Part shown: piece by piece, positions 8,850 to 19,064 of the stretch
Layout: each line of letters opens with the position of its first letter
Position numbering within the stretch: position 1 is the first letter of the stretch
NCBI GenBank assembly: GCA_024398755.1
Contig: JAKSIQ010000001.1
Span: forward strand, 62,001-126,000
Source of the DNA: Bacteroidaceae bacterium
GTDB taxonomy: Bacteria > Bacteroidota > Bacteroidia > Bacteroidales > Bacteroidaceae
Length of the DNA: 64,000 nt
Direction: 5' to 3'
Made by a program: the position numbers and the translations under genes
The notes under the pieces: generated by a model
Told to the model about the DNA's origin: nothing
Seen by the model: only the letters and a program-made list of their open reading frames with translations
Database searches by the model: none

Positions 8850-9434
8850 CTACACCAGAATTCCGCTTTCAACGGACATTCTGCGCATGTTCAGTATGGC
8901 ATAGCGCATCCTTCCCAATGCGGTATTGATTGACACCCCGGTAATCTGGGCAATCTCCTTGAAACTCAAATCCTGATAATAACGCATGAACACAACCTCA
9001 CGCTGAACGTCCGGCAGCATATCCACCATGCGACGGATGTCAGACAAGGTCTGTACATTGATCATTTCATCTTCTATGCTTGAATCAGAAAGCGATGCAT
9101 CATTAAACATGTCATAAGAGGCTGCATCGCTGCTCACGGTGTTGTCATTTTTCTCCTGGCGGAAGCAATCTATCATAAGATTGTGAGCAATTCGAGTCAG
9201 CCATGCACCAAATTTCCCACTTGATGAATATGCACCCCTCTGAAGGGTGACTATGGCTTTCACAAAAGTTTCCTGAAAAATATCCTCGGCCTGCTCGCGG
9301 TTCCTGACAATGAAACTGATATAGGAATACAATTTATCCTTGTAGCGTGACAGCAGAACATCGAATGCCTTTACATTACCGTTTGAATATAGGCTGACCA
9401 GCATATCGTCAGTCATTGAATTCAAATTCTCCAT
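8850..9434 (-). CDS. RNA polymerase sigma factor, ECF (RpoE-like) type
   Basis: The 194-residue protein has region 2 (LSRYKDKLYSYISFIV ... AEDIFQETFVKAI) and region 4 with a helix-turn-helix (LSFKEIAQITGVSINTALGRM), separated by an acidic linker of about 40 residues. No anti-sigma gene with a transmembrane segment follows; the next gene is a 53-codon ORF and then rpe. That suggests either control by expression level or an unrecognised partner. A good primary-sigma promoter lies upstream at 9511-9542. Closely similar sigma factors are widely conserved in Bacteroidales, so this is likely a housekeeping ECF sigma factor rather than a SusC/D-type regulator. Confidence 0.93.
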   Translation of the reverse strand: MENLNSMTDDMLVSLYSNGNVKAFDVLLSRYKDKLYSYISFIVRNREQAEDIFQETFVKAIVTLQRGAYSSSGKFGAWLTRIAHNLMIDCFRQEKNDNTVSSDAASYDMFNDASLSDSSIEDEMINVQTLSDIRRMVDMLPDVQREVVFMRYYQDLSFKEIAQITGVSINTALGRMRYAILNMRRMSVESGILV

Positions 9435-9510
9435 TATTTGTCTATCTTCTTGATTCTTGGAGTATGGTTCTGTCTATAGGCAATAGTTTTATAGGGTTGA
9501 TATTACGGTA

Positions 9511-9542
9511 CAAATATCACGCATTTTCACATATCCAACAAA
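9511..9542 (-). promoter_or_regulatory. Promoter of the ECF sigma gene (TTTG-N20-GATATTTG)
   Basis: On the minus strand TTTG (9542-9539) is followed after 20 bp by GATATTTG (9518-9511), one base off TAnnTTTG. Predicted transcription start is near 9505, leaving a leader of about 70 bases before the ATG at 9434. Confidence 0.55.
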
Positions 9543-9582
9543 CTATTTGTCATATTTAACATATCGGCGAGCAATTTCCGTA

Positions 9583-10557
9583 TCACTCGAAACGGCAGGA
9601 TTCATCAAACTGGCCTCCGCAAAGGAAGTCCCGCACAGCCATACGCTTGCGTCCCGACGCCTGTACCTGAAACAGGCGGATACCCTTTCCATCACCACAA
9701 ACTACATCAATGAACTTTCTGCCGTCAGTATTGACCGAACCGGGATTTCCATGGCAGCCGACCGACATCCCGGCTTCCATGATTTTGAAATCCTGACACT
9801 CCCCTGCCCTGTTGACCATGACTGTCCACGCCGCCGGATATGGAGACATGCCACGAATAAAATCAAACACTTTGCGTGCAGGCTGATTCCAGTCAATACG
9901 ACAGGTTTCCTTGAATATTTTCGGAGCAGGCTTCAGTGCACCGTCTCCGACAGACTGCTGACTAACTGTCCTGACTTGTCCGTCTATAATGTCCCAGGTC
10001 GTGCGGCATATGAGTTCGGCTCCTGTTTCCATAAGCCGGTCATGTAGAGTCCCCGCATTGTCTGAATCTGCTATTTGGACTTTTTCCTGATGAATGATGT
10101 CACCTGTGTCTATATCGTGTTTGAGAAAGAAAGTGGTAACGCCCGTTTCAGTCTCACCGTTAATTATAGCCCAGTTTATAGGTGCTGCGCCACGATACTG
10201 AGGCAGAAGCGATGCATGAAGATTGAATGTGCCCATAGGTGGCATATTCCATACTACCTCAGGAAGCATTCTGAACGCAACCACAATCTGAAGTCCGGCA
10301 TTCAGAGCCTTCAATTCAGCCAGAAAAGCCTCGTCCTTCAGTTTCACGGGCTGCAGCACCGGAATGCCATATTCTAATGCGCATTTCTTGACCGGGCTTG
10401 ATTGCAGGACACTTGCATGGCGACCGATAGCCTTGTCAGGCATGGTAACCACACCGACTATATTGTAACCTTCTTCAACAAGTCTTCTGAGACAGAATTC
10501 CGCAAATTCCGGAGTTCCCATGAACACAATTCTCAAATCATTCTTTTCCATCATCAT
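9583..10557 (-). CDS. fmt: Methionyl-tRNA formyltransferase
   Basis: The 324-residue protein carries the formyltransferase core FNLHASLLPQYRGAAP with N112 and H114, and the catalytic aspartate in HDIDTGDI (D150), matching E. coli N106, H108 and D144 in context. A C-terminal OB-like domain for tRNA follows. It formylates initiator Met-tRNA using 10-formyl-THF. The ATG overlaps the clc stop by four bases (ATGA), so translation is probably coupled to the last part of clc. Two further in-frame ATGs follow immediately; any of the three could serve. Confidence 0.95.
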   Translation of the reverse strand: MMMEKNDLRIVFMGTPEFAEFCLRRLVEEGYNIVGVVTMPDKAIGRHASVLQSSPVKKCALEYGIPVLQPVKLKDEAFLAELKALNAGLQIVVAFRMLPEVVWNMPPMGTFNLHASLLPQYRGAAPINWAIINGETETGVTTFFLKHDIDTGDIIHQEKVQIADSDNAGTLHDRLMETGAELICRTTWDIIDGQVRTVSQQSVGDGALKPAPKIFKETCRIDWNQPARKVFDFIRGMSPYPAAWTVMVNRAGECQDFKIMEAGMSVGCHGNPGSVNTDGRKFIDVVCGDGKGIRLFQVQASGRKRMAVRDFLCGGQFDESCRFE

Positions 10558-12341
10558 TCATCTGAGAGTTCCAGCAACACATCCCTGTATGCTCCAAAAA
10601 TTTTAGACTTTGATACAAAACCGACATAACAGCCGTTTTCATCCTCGACAGGCAGATTCCACGCTCCAGTCTCATCAAACTGTTTCATGACAGCATCCAT
10701 GGTATCAGAGACCGACAGCCTTGCCGGAGGCAGTTCCATAAGTTTCTGAACCTTGAAACGTTTGTACAGTTCAGGTCTGAACATTATGTTTCTTATACTG
10801 TCCAGGCTCACGACCCCGACCAGACGGCCGTTTTCGTTTACGACAGGGAACAAATTGCGTTTTGAGCGGGCAATTATTCTGACAAGCTGTCCCAGATACA
10901 TATCGGGGCGCACAGGTTTGAATTCTGTTTCAATAATATTCGACATGCTCATCAGCAACAGAACCGACTGGTCCTTGTGATGGGTCATAAGTTCGCCCTT
11001 CTGCGCCAGACGCATAGAGTAAATGGAATGTTTCTGAAAAACGCGTACTGTCAGATATGACACAATGGACACCATCATAAGAGGCAGGAACATTGAATAG
11101 CCTCCTGTCAGTTCCGCAATCAGGAAGACTCCGGTAAGCGGTGCATGCATGATTCCGGACATAAGGCCGGCCATTCCGAACAAAGCGAAATTCTGAGCGG
11201 ACAAATCAGAATTGGGGAATGCCAGAATCACCAGTTGTCCATAAAGGAATCCTGCCAGACATCCAAGGAAAAGACTTGGTGCGAATATGCCTCCGCATCC
11301 GCCGCCGGCATTAGTTGCAGTCGATGCGAACACTTTAGCCAGCATTACCAGAGCCACATACAGAAGCAGATGTCCGTTCTTCTGGAAAACTGAGCCTTCA
11401 AGAATAACGCTGTCATCTCTGTTCATGTCCAGAATAGCATTGACAGTATCGTACCCTTCACCGTACAACGACGGGAAAAAGAATATCAGAAGGCTTAGCA
11501 GCGCACCACCAAGGACGAACTTCACCCATGGATTGCTGACGCGCGCGAAACGCGTTTCAAGCCAGTGCATTGTCTGCGAAAAATACAACGACACGAGCCC
11601 GGCCATCACACCGAAGACAAGTGCATACGGAATACTGGAAAGGCTGAATTCGTGAGCCGATGCGAACGAGAACAGCGAATCGGTTCCAGTCACGAGATAT
11701 GATATGGTAGCCGCTGTAACTGATGACACCAGCAATGGTAACAGAGAACCCATGCTCAAATCGAACATAAGCACTTCAAGCACAAAGACCAGTCCGGCAA
11801 TCGGAGCCTTGAAGATTGCGGCAATTGCTCCAGCCGAGCCACAGCCCACCAGCAGCATCAGGGTCTTGTGCTCCATATTGAACATGCGTCCTATATTGGA
11901 GCCTATCGCCGAACCGGTCAGCACAATTGGAGATTCCGCACCCACCGATCCGCCCATACCAATGGTAATGGCACTGGCTATGACCGATGAATACATGTTG
12001 TGCGGCTTTATCCGTCCGTTCTTTTTCGATATGGCATACAGTATTTTTGTAACGCCATGGCCTATATCGTCACGAATGACATACCTGATGAACAGTCCGG
12101 AAAGAAAGATACCAATGACAGGGAACAGCAGCAGGCCGTAATTGTAGCCTCCGGAAACAAGTCCGTTGCGAAGCAGACCGTGAATAACTTCTATGATTTA
12201 TTTCATCAGCAGTTCTGCCAATGCTGTAGCCACACCTACAACAAGTCTCAGTATAAGGATAAACTGTCTTTGACGGATATGTTCATCCTTCCAGTTGTTG
12301 AATCTTTCCAACAGGCTCAGTTTTTCACCTATTTCCGACAT
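10554..12341 (-). pseudogene. CLC-type chloride channel/antiporter with CBS domains, interrupted by an in-frame TAA
   Basis: The full frame would be 595 codons from ATG at 12341, two bases after the sua5 stop, to TGA at 10554. Codon 48 (12200-12198) is TAA, while everything before and after it reads as continuous CLC sequence: LVVGVATALAELLMK, stop, then IIEVIHGLLRNG. In relatives I recall, a Tyr stands here, so one substitution (TAT or TAC to TAA) explains it. Downstream features are intact: GAESPIV with the gating glutamate, many membrane helices, and two CBS domains after about residue 450. The first in-frame start after the stop is at 11996, which would lose the first helices. It is either a recent loss of function or a sequence error. 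Confidence 0.8.
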
Positions 12342-12343
12342 GC

Positions 12344-12922
12344 TTACTCCCTGATAACTTTTACAAGTCCGCCCGATCCCAGTTTCACAATACTTGAAGC
12401 GCTGGCTTTCGAGTTGTCATCCTGTCTGTATGCAACCACATAGTCAACACCTTCAAGTATCTGCTTTGAAACCTCAGCAAAACACTGCGGCGACGGTTCT
12501 CCGCTGATATTGGCCGATGTGGAAACCACAGCACCACCAAGACGTGCACACAGATCACGCGAGAAAGACTCACGCGTAATGCGGATACCTGCACTTCCAT
12601 CCTGGGCGACAAGTTCGGGAGCCAGATGTCTGACATTGTCATAAATGATTGTGACAGGTTTCTCAGACATGTCCATAAGGTCATATGCCACATCAGGAAT
12701 GTCAGGAACATAATACCCAAGTTTGGCGTCACTGTCCAGCAGCGAGAGCATCGACTTGGAATCACTTCGACGCTTGAGTTCAAATATGCGCCGTACAGCC
12801 TGGGAATTGGCCGCATCACAGCCTATACCCCATATGGTATCGGTCGGATACAGGATAATTCCGCCCTGGCGCATAACCTCGACAGCCTTTTTCAGGTCTT
12901 CATCATATATCGGCTTTGCCAT
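12344..12922 (-). CDS. Threonylcarbamoyl-AMP synthase (Sua5/YciO/YrdC family)
   Basis: The 192-residue protein shows the YrdC-fold signatures: YPTDTIWGIGCDA near the N-terminus, KRRSDSK, and STSANISGEPSP. The family makes threonylcarbamoyl-AMP from threonine, bicarbonate and ATP, the first step of the universal t6A37 tRNA modification. The C-terminal Sua5 extension is absent, so it is of the short TsaC type. It lies 2 bp after prfC and 2 bp before the broken clc, inside the long operon. YciO paralogues look similar and cannot be fully excluded. Confidence 0.9.
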   Translation of the reverse strand: MAKPIYDEDLKKAVEVMRQGGIILYPTDTIWGIGCDAANSQAVRRIFELKRRSDSKSMLSLLDSDAKLGYYVPDIPDVAYDLMDMSEKPVTIIYDNVRHLAPELVAQDGSAGIRITRESFSRDLCARLGGAVVSTSANISGEPSPQCFAEVSKQILEGVDYVVAYRQDDNSKASASSIVKLGSGGLVKVIRE

Positions 12923-12924
12923 AA

Positions 12925-14490
12925 TCAGAATTCGCTTGTAAAATGGAATTTGATATGTTTGAAATCAATCTGAGCCATCTGCAGAACATAGCCGCTGTCA
13001 GCAAGGAAAACGTCACGTCCCTCAATGTCAGTAGCCATAAACTGATATTTGCGTTTTTTGAACGCCTCCAGTTCCTGTTCGTCATCGCTCTCAATCCAAC
13101 AGGCCTTGTAAAGGCTTGCAGGTTCCCAGCGGCATGTGGCACCATATTCATGTTCCAGACGATACTGAATAACTTCAAACTGCAGCTGTCCGACCGTGCC
13201 TATGAGTTTTCGGCCATTGAACTGATTGACGAACATCTGCGCCACGCCCTCGCCCATCAGCTGGTCAATGCCTTTGGCAAGTTGCTTGGCCTTCATCGGG
13301 TCAGAGTTCTCTATATATTTGAACATTTCCGGCGAGAAGCTTGGCAGCCCTTTGAAATGCAGTTTTTCGCCCTGCGTCAGAGTATCACCAATCTTGAAGT
13401 TTCCAGTATCAGGAAGACCGATGATGTCGCCCGGCCAGGCCTCTTCAATTGTGCTCTTCCTCTGCGCCATGAACTGCGTGGGCGAAGAAAAACGCAACGT
13501 CTTGTCCAGACGCACGTGATAGTACGGCTCATTTCTTTGAAACCTGCCGGAACAGACTTTGCAGAACGCAACCGACGAACGGTGGTTCGGATCAATGTTT
13601 GCGGTTATCTTGAATACGAAACCTGTAAACTTTTCATCCTCGGGATTGACCTGACGTTCAATCGCCTGTGTAGGCCGAGGGCTCGGTGCTATTTTGACAA
13701 AACAGTTCAGCAGTTCCTGTACGCCGAAATTGTTCAGGGCCGAGCCGAAAAACACCGGTGCCAGCTGGCCGTCAAGATATGCCTGATGATCAAACGGCTC
13801 ATAGACGCCATCAATAAGTTCCAGGTCCTGACGCAGTTTGGCAGCATTCGCGTCTCCCACATGAGCTTCAAGATCACTGCTGTGAATGTCTACGGCAACC
13901 CGTTCTGTCACCATCTGTTTGTTAGGGGTAAACAGATTGAGCTGTTGCTCATAAATATTGTAAACACCTTTGAAACGGGCGCCCTTCTCTATCGGCCAGC
14001 TTAAAGGGCGGACATGAATTTTGAGTTCCTCTTCAAGTTCGTCAAGCAGATCGAACGGATCATTGCCTTCGCGATCCAGTTTGTTCACGAATACAATGAC
14101 CGGAGTGTTGCGCATGCGACAGACCTCCATCAGTCTTCGCGTCTGCATTTCAACGCCTTTCGCACTGTCAATCACTATTATGACACTGTCAACTGCAGTC
14201 AGAGTACGAAACGTGTCTTCGGCAAAATCCTGGTGGCCGGGAGTGTCCAGAATGTTTATTTTGTAGCCTTCATAGTCAAATTCCATAACAGAAGTGGTAA
14301 CTGAAATACCACGCTGCTTCTCAATGTCCATCCAGTCACTGGTGGCTGTCTTGCGAATCTTATTTGACTTTACGGCACCGGCAACCTGTATCTGTCCGCC
14401 GAATAAAAGGAATTTCTCAGTGAGTGTTGTCTTACCCGCATCCGGGTGTGAAACAATTGCAAATGTTCTTCTTCTGTCTATTTCTTCCAT
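12925..14490 (-). CDS. prfC: Peptide chain release factor 3 (GTPase)
   Basis: The 521-residue translational GTPase has P-loop SHPDAGKTT, the switch region [19 protein letters not shown] (G3) and NKLDREG (G4), in the arrangement specific to RF3. RF3 removes RF1/RF2 from the ribosome after termination. Length matches E. coli RF3 (529). It follows the DUF4924 gene by 2 bp and precedes sua5 by 2 bp, so it is part of the same transcription unit. Confidence 0.97.
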   Translation of the reverse strand: MEEIDRRRTFAIVSHPDAGKTTLTEKFLLFGGQIQVAGAVKSNKIRKTATSDWMDIEKQRGISVTTSVMEFDYEGYKINILDTPGHQDFAEDTFRTLTAVDSVIIVIDSAKGVEMQTRRLMEVCRMRNTPVIVFVNKLDREGNDPFDLLDELEEELKIHVRPLSWPIEKGARFKGVYNIYEQQLNLFTPNKQMVTERVAVDIHSSDLEAHVGDANAAKLRQDLELIDGVYEPFDHQAYLDGQLAPVFFGSALNNFGVQELLNCFVKIAPSPRPTQAIERQVNPEDEKFTGFVFKITANIDPNHRSSVAFCKVCSGRFQRNEPYYHVRLDKTLRFSSPTQFMAQRKSTIEEAWPGDIIGLPDTGNFKIGDTLTQGEKLHFKGLPSFSPEMFKYIENSDPMKAKQLAKGIDQLMGEGVAQMFVNQFNGRKLIGTVGQLQFEVIQYRLEHEYGATCRWEPASLYKACWIESDDEQELEAFKKRKYQFMATDIEGRDVFLADSGYVLQMAQIDFKHIKFHFTSEF

Positions 14491-14492
14491 AA

Positions 14493-15038
14493 TCAGTCCA
14501 AATCCAGCCTGCCTTCCTTATCCTCACGATAATATGAAGCAAGCATGGCAATCATTCTTGATATTGTGTCAACCGCCTGGGCAGTTGCGTCACCAACGGT
14601 TTTCTTTTGAAGTCTCAGCATCCAGACGCCGTACATCAGTTCAAAGCAGTCGTACAATTCATTGTTACCGGCGCTATGGTTTTTTGCACGGAATTCGACA
14701 ATGAACGGCAATGCCTTGTAATAGGCATCACTGTATTCCTGCTTTTTTCCGCTGTCCAACAGCCTGGTATGGAGGTCTGACAACATGACCAGCACATTCT
14801 CATTGACCTGCAGATGTCCTTTTTCCACTTTTCCCTCACGGCGCATCATGTCCGCGATGTCCGCATACCACTGTTTCCATGTCTGACACTCCTTTTCAGG
14901 GCGGCCGCTGCTTTTTATAACAGCATCATACAGTCTTTCAGGATCAAGACCCACTGCACGGACGCTGTCTTCCACCTGCCACATATACAGCAGATATTCA
15001 GCTATATTGTTTTTTCTAAGTTCCTCAGAAACGAACAT
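14493..15038 (-). CDS. DUF4924 family protein, unknown function
   Basis: The protein is 181 residues from ATG at 15038 ([20 protein letters not shown]); a TTG three codons earlier is possible but less likely. It is all-helical in appearance, without signal peptide or membrane segments, so it is cytosolic. It matches the Bacteroidales family DUF4924 as I remember it ([10 protein letters not shown] near the start). No catalytic motif is visible. It begins 1 bp after the LysE stop and ends 2 bp before prfC. Confidence 0.8.
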   Translation of the reverse strand: MFVSEELRKNNIAEYLLYMWQVEDSVRAVGLDPERLYDAVIKSSGRPEKECQTWKQWYADIADMMRREGKVEKGHLQVNENVLVMLSDLHTRLLDSGKKQEYSDAYYKALPFIVEFRAKNHSAGNNELYDCFELMYGVWMLRLQKKTVGDATAQAVDTISRMIAMLASYYREDKEGRLDLD

Positions 15039-15039
15039 G

Positions 15040-15681
15040 TTATCCAATCATCAATATTACAAACCATCCTACCGCAGCAACAATAAGCAATGTGCCAAGG
15101 ACTCTGTTTATCATCCATATTCCACGCAAATCGAAACGGTTTCTCAGTTTGTCAATCAGGAAGCTCAACAGCAGCCACCAGACAACATCACCAGCAGCAC
15201 AGAACAGCAGCGATTCGGCTTTTTCAAAAAACGGGAAGTTGTCAAACGGCAATGAAAAAAAGGCAAACAGCCCCATATATATGAAGACAACCAGCGGATT
15301 GACAATGGCCACCAGGAATCCTGACAGAATATTCTGCCAGAAGAAATCCTTCCGAACCGGCTTGGCCTGTTTTTCTTTTGCCAAAGGATTGTTTCTGATT
15401 GTGGAAATGCCAAATACCAGCAGCAAAAGGCATCCGGTGAGTTTTACAATCATTGCAATCCTGGGATTTTCCAGATAGCCCAGAACAAGAGACAATCCCA
15501 TCATTGTGACGGCAATGTATATGATATCGCTCAAAGTGACACCAAGGCCTGTCAGGAAGCCGCCCATCCGTCCCTTGTCCAGAGTCCTGCGTATGACAAG
15601 CACCCCCGACGGTCCGGTCGGGGCTGCGCCAAGCAATCCCACGGCCATCGCCTTGACTATGAATGATGCCGACAATGTCAC
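15040..15681 (-). CDS. LysE family translocator (amino-acid or small-metabolite exporter)
   Basis: The 213-residue protein has about six membrane segments and the LysE-family N-terminal signature GLLGAAPTGPSGVLVIRR. The frame has no ATG at the correct place; the likely start is GTG at 15681, five bases after the stop of the DUF5723 gene. Members export amino acids or related compounds across the inner membrane; the substrate is unknown here. It is part of the long operon with DUF4924, prfC and others, which does not suggest a substrate. Confidence 0.85.
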   Translation of the reverse strand: MTLSASFIVKAMAVGLLGAAPTGPSGVLVIRRTLDKGRMGGFLTGLGVTLSDIIYIAVTMMGLSLVLGYLENPRIAMIVKLTGCLLLLVFGISTIRNNPLAKEKQAKPVRKDFFWQNILSGFLVAIVNPLVVFIYMGLFAFFSLPFDNFPFFEKAESLLFCAAGDVVWWLLLSFLIDKLRNRFDLRGIWMINRVLGTLLIVAAVGWFVILMIG

Positions 15682-15686
15682 TGGAC

Positions 15687-17060
15687 TCAGAATCTGCGTG
15701 AACCAATCCCTATTCTCAAACCGACATTCGCAACGACCGAGAATCCGTCAAGTGGTATGTATTGCGGATTAAGACGCAGCGATCCAGCCTCAACATCCGC
15801 GAACAGATGGAACATCAGAGCATGCAGGTTGACGGCACCGCCGAAACTAGTGCCCAGATTTGAGAAGGCCATATTGCCCGACATCTCAAGAACCCTTCCA
15901 AGCCGCATATTTACCGACGACCTGGCCTCCTTGAGTTCATTCATACCTTTTCTAACGGTGACAAGTTCACCGAATGACAGCCATTCCGCTCCCGGAATGC
16001 CGTATTGTGCGGCAAGCCTTACTGTCGGATCAAATGTATTCCTGACAGTTGTATTCTGCTGTTCCGTAAACCTTGCCATCTCTTCAAATTCATCGGCCAT
16101 ATTGACAGTTTCATCTCCTTGAGTGAAACCGTTGAATTCCACACCGTTGCCTTTCCGGGTTTCAAGAATCTGCACATCTTTCCATGTCATGGCACCAAGG
16201 TCCGTAACCGATGCAGACACCTTCAGTCCCGGAACAATATCATTCAAATCATATTCCGCCCCAAGATCAAAGGTAACACCATATCCCTGCGGATGCTTGT
16301 AGTCCTCTATTTCAATATCCGATTCAATACCGTCTATCTTTCCGTCTTCATCCAATACCAGACGCGTTTTCTGCACATCCATCATCACTGTAGCACTGGA
16401 ATTCACCATCCACTTGTCTGGACCGATGCTTGCGTGAAGATTGTCGATATTGACTTTCGCATAGGCCGCTCCTACAAGGACATTGGTGGAAACGCCAACC
16501 TTCAGATTCCTGGCAGGCTCGAACTGAAAGCCCACGGCTGTCTGCAGATAATTTGTGGATACAATGCTCAAATCGTTTATATCATACTCACCCTTTGCCA
16601 TTCCGGCCTTCATGAATGCGAACATGTCATCCGGTATCGATACATTCTGCAGACTTCTCAAACGGCTGTCCAGCCAGAAGTACCATTTGGGGCCACCGAA
16701 GCCCAGGCCGAAAATGTCAACATCAAGATTCGCATTCAACCTCACGACTTCGGGCAGGTCTGAAAGAAAGTCTTCAGGAGCTATATCACCGCTCATGAAT
16801 GTTGTCAACGAACCGGGTTTTGATTCCGACTCATAAAGAAAATTGCTCAGACCGACATTCATATTCGACTCGATACCTGTCGATCCTAAAGCGGGGAATG
16901 CAACGAACGCCCTCTGTGGAGTAAGCGCCGGATTCAGGCGATAGCGGTCATACGATCCTGAAAGAAAATACGACGAACTTGACTGAGCCAGGCAACCGGA
17001 ACCTGCTGCAACACAAAAAAGGGTTGCAAGGACAGTACTGAAAAAAATATGCGGTTTCAT
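15687..17060 (-). CDS. DUF5723 family outer-membrane-type protein
   Basis: The 457-residue protein has a cleavable signal peptide ending near CLAQ. Its body starts RYRLNPALTPQRAF and has alternating beta-strand segments, ending with IGIGSRRF: a beta-barrel pattern with a terminal aromatic residue. It matches the Bacteroidales DUF5723 group, which resembles FadL/PorV-type barrels. No function is known to me. It is co-oriented with and 30 bp downstream of the large lipoprotein at 17091-18920, so the two may form an outer-membrane pair. Confidence 0.75.
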   Translation of the reverse strand: MKPHIFFSTVLATLFCVAAGSGCLAQSSSSYFLSGSYDRYRLNPALTPQRAFVAFPALGSTGIESNMNVGLSNFLYESESKPGSLTTFMSGDIAPEDFLSDLPEVVRLNANLDVDIFGLGFGGPKWYFWLDSRLRSLQNVSIPDDMFAFMKAGMAKGEYDINDLSIVSTNYLQTAVGFQFEPARNLKVGVSTNVLVGAAYAKVNIDNLHASIGPDKWMVNSSATVMMDVQKTRLVLDEDGKIDGIESDIEIEDYKHPQGYGVTFDLGAEYDLNDIVPGLKVSASVTDLGAMTWKDVQILETRKGNGVEFNGFTQGDETVNMADEFEEMARFTEQQNTTVRNTFDPTVRLAAQYGIPGAEWLSFGELVTVRKGMNELKEARSSVNMRLGRVLEMSGNMAFSNLGTSFGGAVNLHALMFHLFADVEAGSLRLNPQYIPLDGFSVVANVGLRIGIGSRRF

Positions 17061-17090
17061 CTTCTATCTGAATTTTCGTTCAACATTGAA

Positions 17091-18920
17091 TTACTTTTTC
17101 CCGTCGTCATCGTCAGTTTCCGACAGGTCTATTTCAAGACCGTCTTCAAAAGCCATAAAGATGTCCTTAACCAGAATGAATCCGGAAGTCTTCAGAGATT
17201 TCTCGCCGGGAGTACCGTCATCAGCCACACATTTTGCCGAAAAAATGAAACCGTCAAGCTTTTCAATACCACCATCCGTGATTGAAAGACCAAATCCGAC
17301 GGTATCGGTTTTCACTTCATTTTCATTGCCGGCAGGAATGACAACAGGATCAATGCCGATCTCTTCCAATTCTTTACCGAGGGAATCAATCGCCATGACG
17401 CTCAGTTCAATGCTGAATGGAACCGAACTTACATATTTTGCTTCCAATCGCGCAGAAGACTGGCTGACATAATCCGTCACGTCTTTCAAATCTTCCGCCA
17501 GACCGTCTATCGTATCGGTATACACAATTGTCATAGCGTCAAAAGACAATGGAATGGTTATGTCATAGTCTCCGGATATTGATATGTCATTGAAAGCGAA
17601 TGTAGTTTCCTCATTGCCGTCAACATATGTATTCAGGTTGAACGATATGGAATCAGGCATACGGGCAACCAGCAGAGGAAGATTGCTCACCTGCACCGGA
17701 ATCGTATCATCACCGGTCACAGAAGGCAGATCGGCCGAATACAGCAGTATAGTGAAGGAACGGCTGTCTTCAGCGGGCGAACAGGCCGGAATTGTAAAGT
17801 CTCCATTATCGGGCGTTACAGCACAGTTCGGAATTACAACTCCATCCCTGTCTTTTGATGATGCGGACAGTGACACATTGAATTCAATTCCGGATGTCGT
17901 GTTCATGTTCAGGGCAATCCTGATATCGTTAATCGACAGACAGTTTTCCGGATCATACAGGAAATCCAGATCATCTCCCAACGACAATGCTACAGACTCT
18001 GATACCGGCTCTATTTCAGGATTCGCCACGCCTGTAATTGAAGCGATGGAAAAGTCACCGACAGCCATTTCAAAATTCAATTCGGTTTCCTGAATGTCAG
18101 TTGACAGAAGAGATTCTCCGGAAACCGTCATATAGCCTGAAATCATGATCATTTCCTTGTCTATTACAAGTCTGGTATCGGAATCCTTCCGTATAGGGTT
18201 GGTCTTGAAGTCAAGTCCGGTAACCGACAGGCCGTTTACAACGAAACCGTTTCCTGACGCAGAAAATTCCTCCGGCAAGATATCGCCCTGCACCGTGAGC
18301 GTGTGACTGATGGGGTCAAAAGTCACACGACTGTCCTGGCCGGAATACGACATGTTCAGGAAATCGGGGAAAACCGTCTGGAAGCCGTCCACCCTGACAC
18401 CTGTGACAGACTGTGGAAGATTTGAGAATTGCAATGAGCATGACATGTCTGCCGGTTGCACAAGACACGCCTCCGATATGGAAGACACGCAATCATCCAC
18501 AGGAACATCAATGTTGATTTCTGATGAATCCCTGACTATTGCCTGAAATGCGGGAACCGGCAATCCGACCAATGGTGTGTTGAAACTTGGAACGATTACA
18601 GGAACGTAAAGTTCGCCGATACTGACCTCGACAGGATCAATTTCATAGATAACATCATCAATATCACCGCTGACGCAGAGACCAATAATCCCGTCATCGA
18701 GAAGTTTTACCGGCGAATCTGCATCATCGCCCACATTGAGAAGCGAATCAAGCCATATCGTATCCAATGTTCCGATAGGAATAAAAAGCCCTCCATCACC
18801 AAGTTTCATGTCAAGGCTGAGATCTTTGTCAAGATCAAGCGTGTCATCAATGGAAATGCAGGACCAGAGTACAAGGACTGAAAGCACAGCGTACCCAAGA
18901 GTCACAAGTTTGGTCTTCAT
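17091..18920 (-). CDS. Large acidic lipoprotein of unknown function
   Basis: The 609-residue protein has a signal sequence with lipobox LWSC (lipidated C21). The mature part is rich in Asp, Ser, Ile and Val, with repeated beta-strand-like segments and few aromatic or catalytic-looking positions. It ends in a strongly acidic tail (DLSETDDDDGKK). I do not recognise a domain; the overall texture suggests several Ig- or fasciclin-like beta-sandwich modules. It is the first gene of the long operon behind a near-perfect promoter (18951-18981) and is followed by the DUF5723 barrel. An adhesive or scaffolding surface role is a guess. Confidence 0.75.
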   Translation of the reverse strand: MKTKLVTLGYAVLSVLVLWSCISIDDTLDLDKDLSLDMKLGDGGLFIPIGTLDTIWLDSLLNVGDDADSPVKLLDDGIIGLCVSGDIDDVIYEIDPVEVSIGELYVPVIVPSFNTPLVGLPVPAFQAIVRDSSEINIDVPVDDCVSSISEACLVQPADMSCSLQFSNLPQSVTGVRVDGFQTVFPDFLNMSYSGQDSRVTFDPISHTLTVQGDILPEEFSASGNGFVVNGLSVTGLDFKTNPIRKDSDTRLVIDKEMIMISGYMTVSGESLLSTDIQETELNFEMAVGDFSIASITGVANPEIEPVSESVALSLGDDLDFLYDPENCLSINDIRIALNMNTTSGIEFNVSLSASSKDRDGVVIPNCAVTPDNGDFTIPACSPAEDSRSFTILLYSADLPSVTGDDTIPVQVSNLPLLVARMPDSISFNLNTYVDGNEETTFAFNDISISGDYDITIPLSFDAMTIVYTDTIDGLAEDLKDVTDYVSQSSARLEAKYVSSVPFSIELSVMAIDSLGKELEEIGIDPVVIPAGNENEVKTDTVGFGLSITDGGIEKLDGFIFSAKCVADDGTPGEKSLKTSGFILVKDIFMAFEDGLEIDLSETDDDDGKK

Positions 18921-18950
18921 AGTCTTTGTTTTTTATAAAATAATAATGTA

Positions 18951-18981
18951 CAAAGGTACAATTATCACATAATTTCCCAAA
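18951..18981 (-). promoter_or_regulatory. Promoter of the lipoprotein-DUF5723-...-fmt operon (TTTG-N19-TACCTTTG)
   Basis: On the minus strand TTTG (18981-18978) is followed after 19 bp by TACCTTTG (18958-18951), a full match to the Bacteroidetes promoter. The leader to the ATG at 18920 would be about 25 bases. It lies just downstream of the ssb terminator, so it begins a new unit that may run to fmt at 9583. Confidence 0.75.
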
Positions 18982-19012
18982 GTTTCGAACTCCATTTTTC
19001 AGAATCAGGCAC

Positions 19013-19041
19013 AAAAAAAAGCCGTTGCTGCACGCAACGGC
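19013..19041 (-). terminator. Rho-independent terminator of ssb
   Basis: GCCGTTGC (19021-19028) and GCAACGGC (19034-19041) form an 8-bp perfect stem with a 5-base loop. On the minus strand it is followed by eight T residues (19020-19013). It lies 23 bp after the ssb stop. Confidence 0.9.
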
Positions 19042-19064
19042 CGGTTTGTCGGATTGGTCCGGAT

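Noticed and set aside
12943..14004. 353-codon plus-strand frame
   Set aside because: Antisense shadow of prfC, created by codon bias in the real gene.
16005..16763. 252-codon plus-strand frame
   Set aside because: Antisense shadow of the DUF5723 gene; composition rich in His, Cys and Arg is typical of a false frame.
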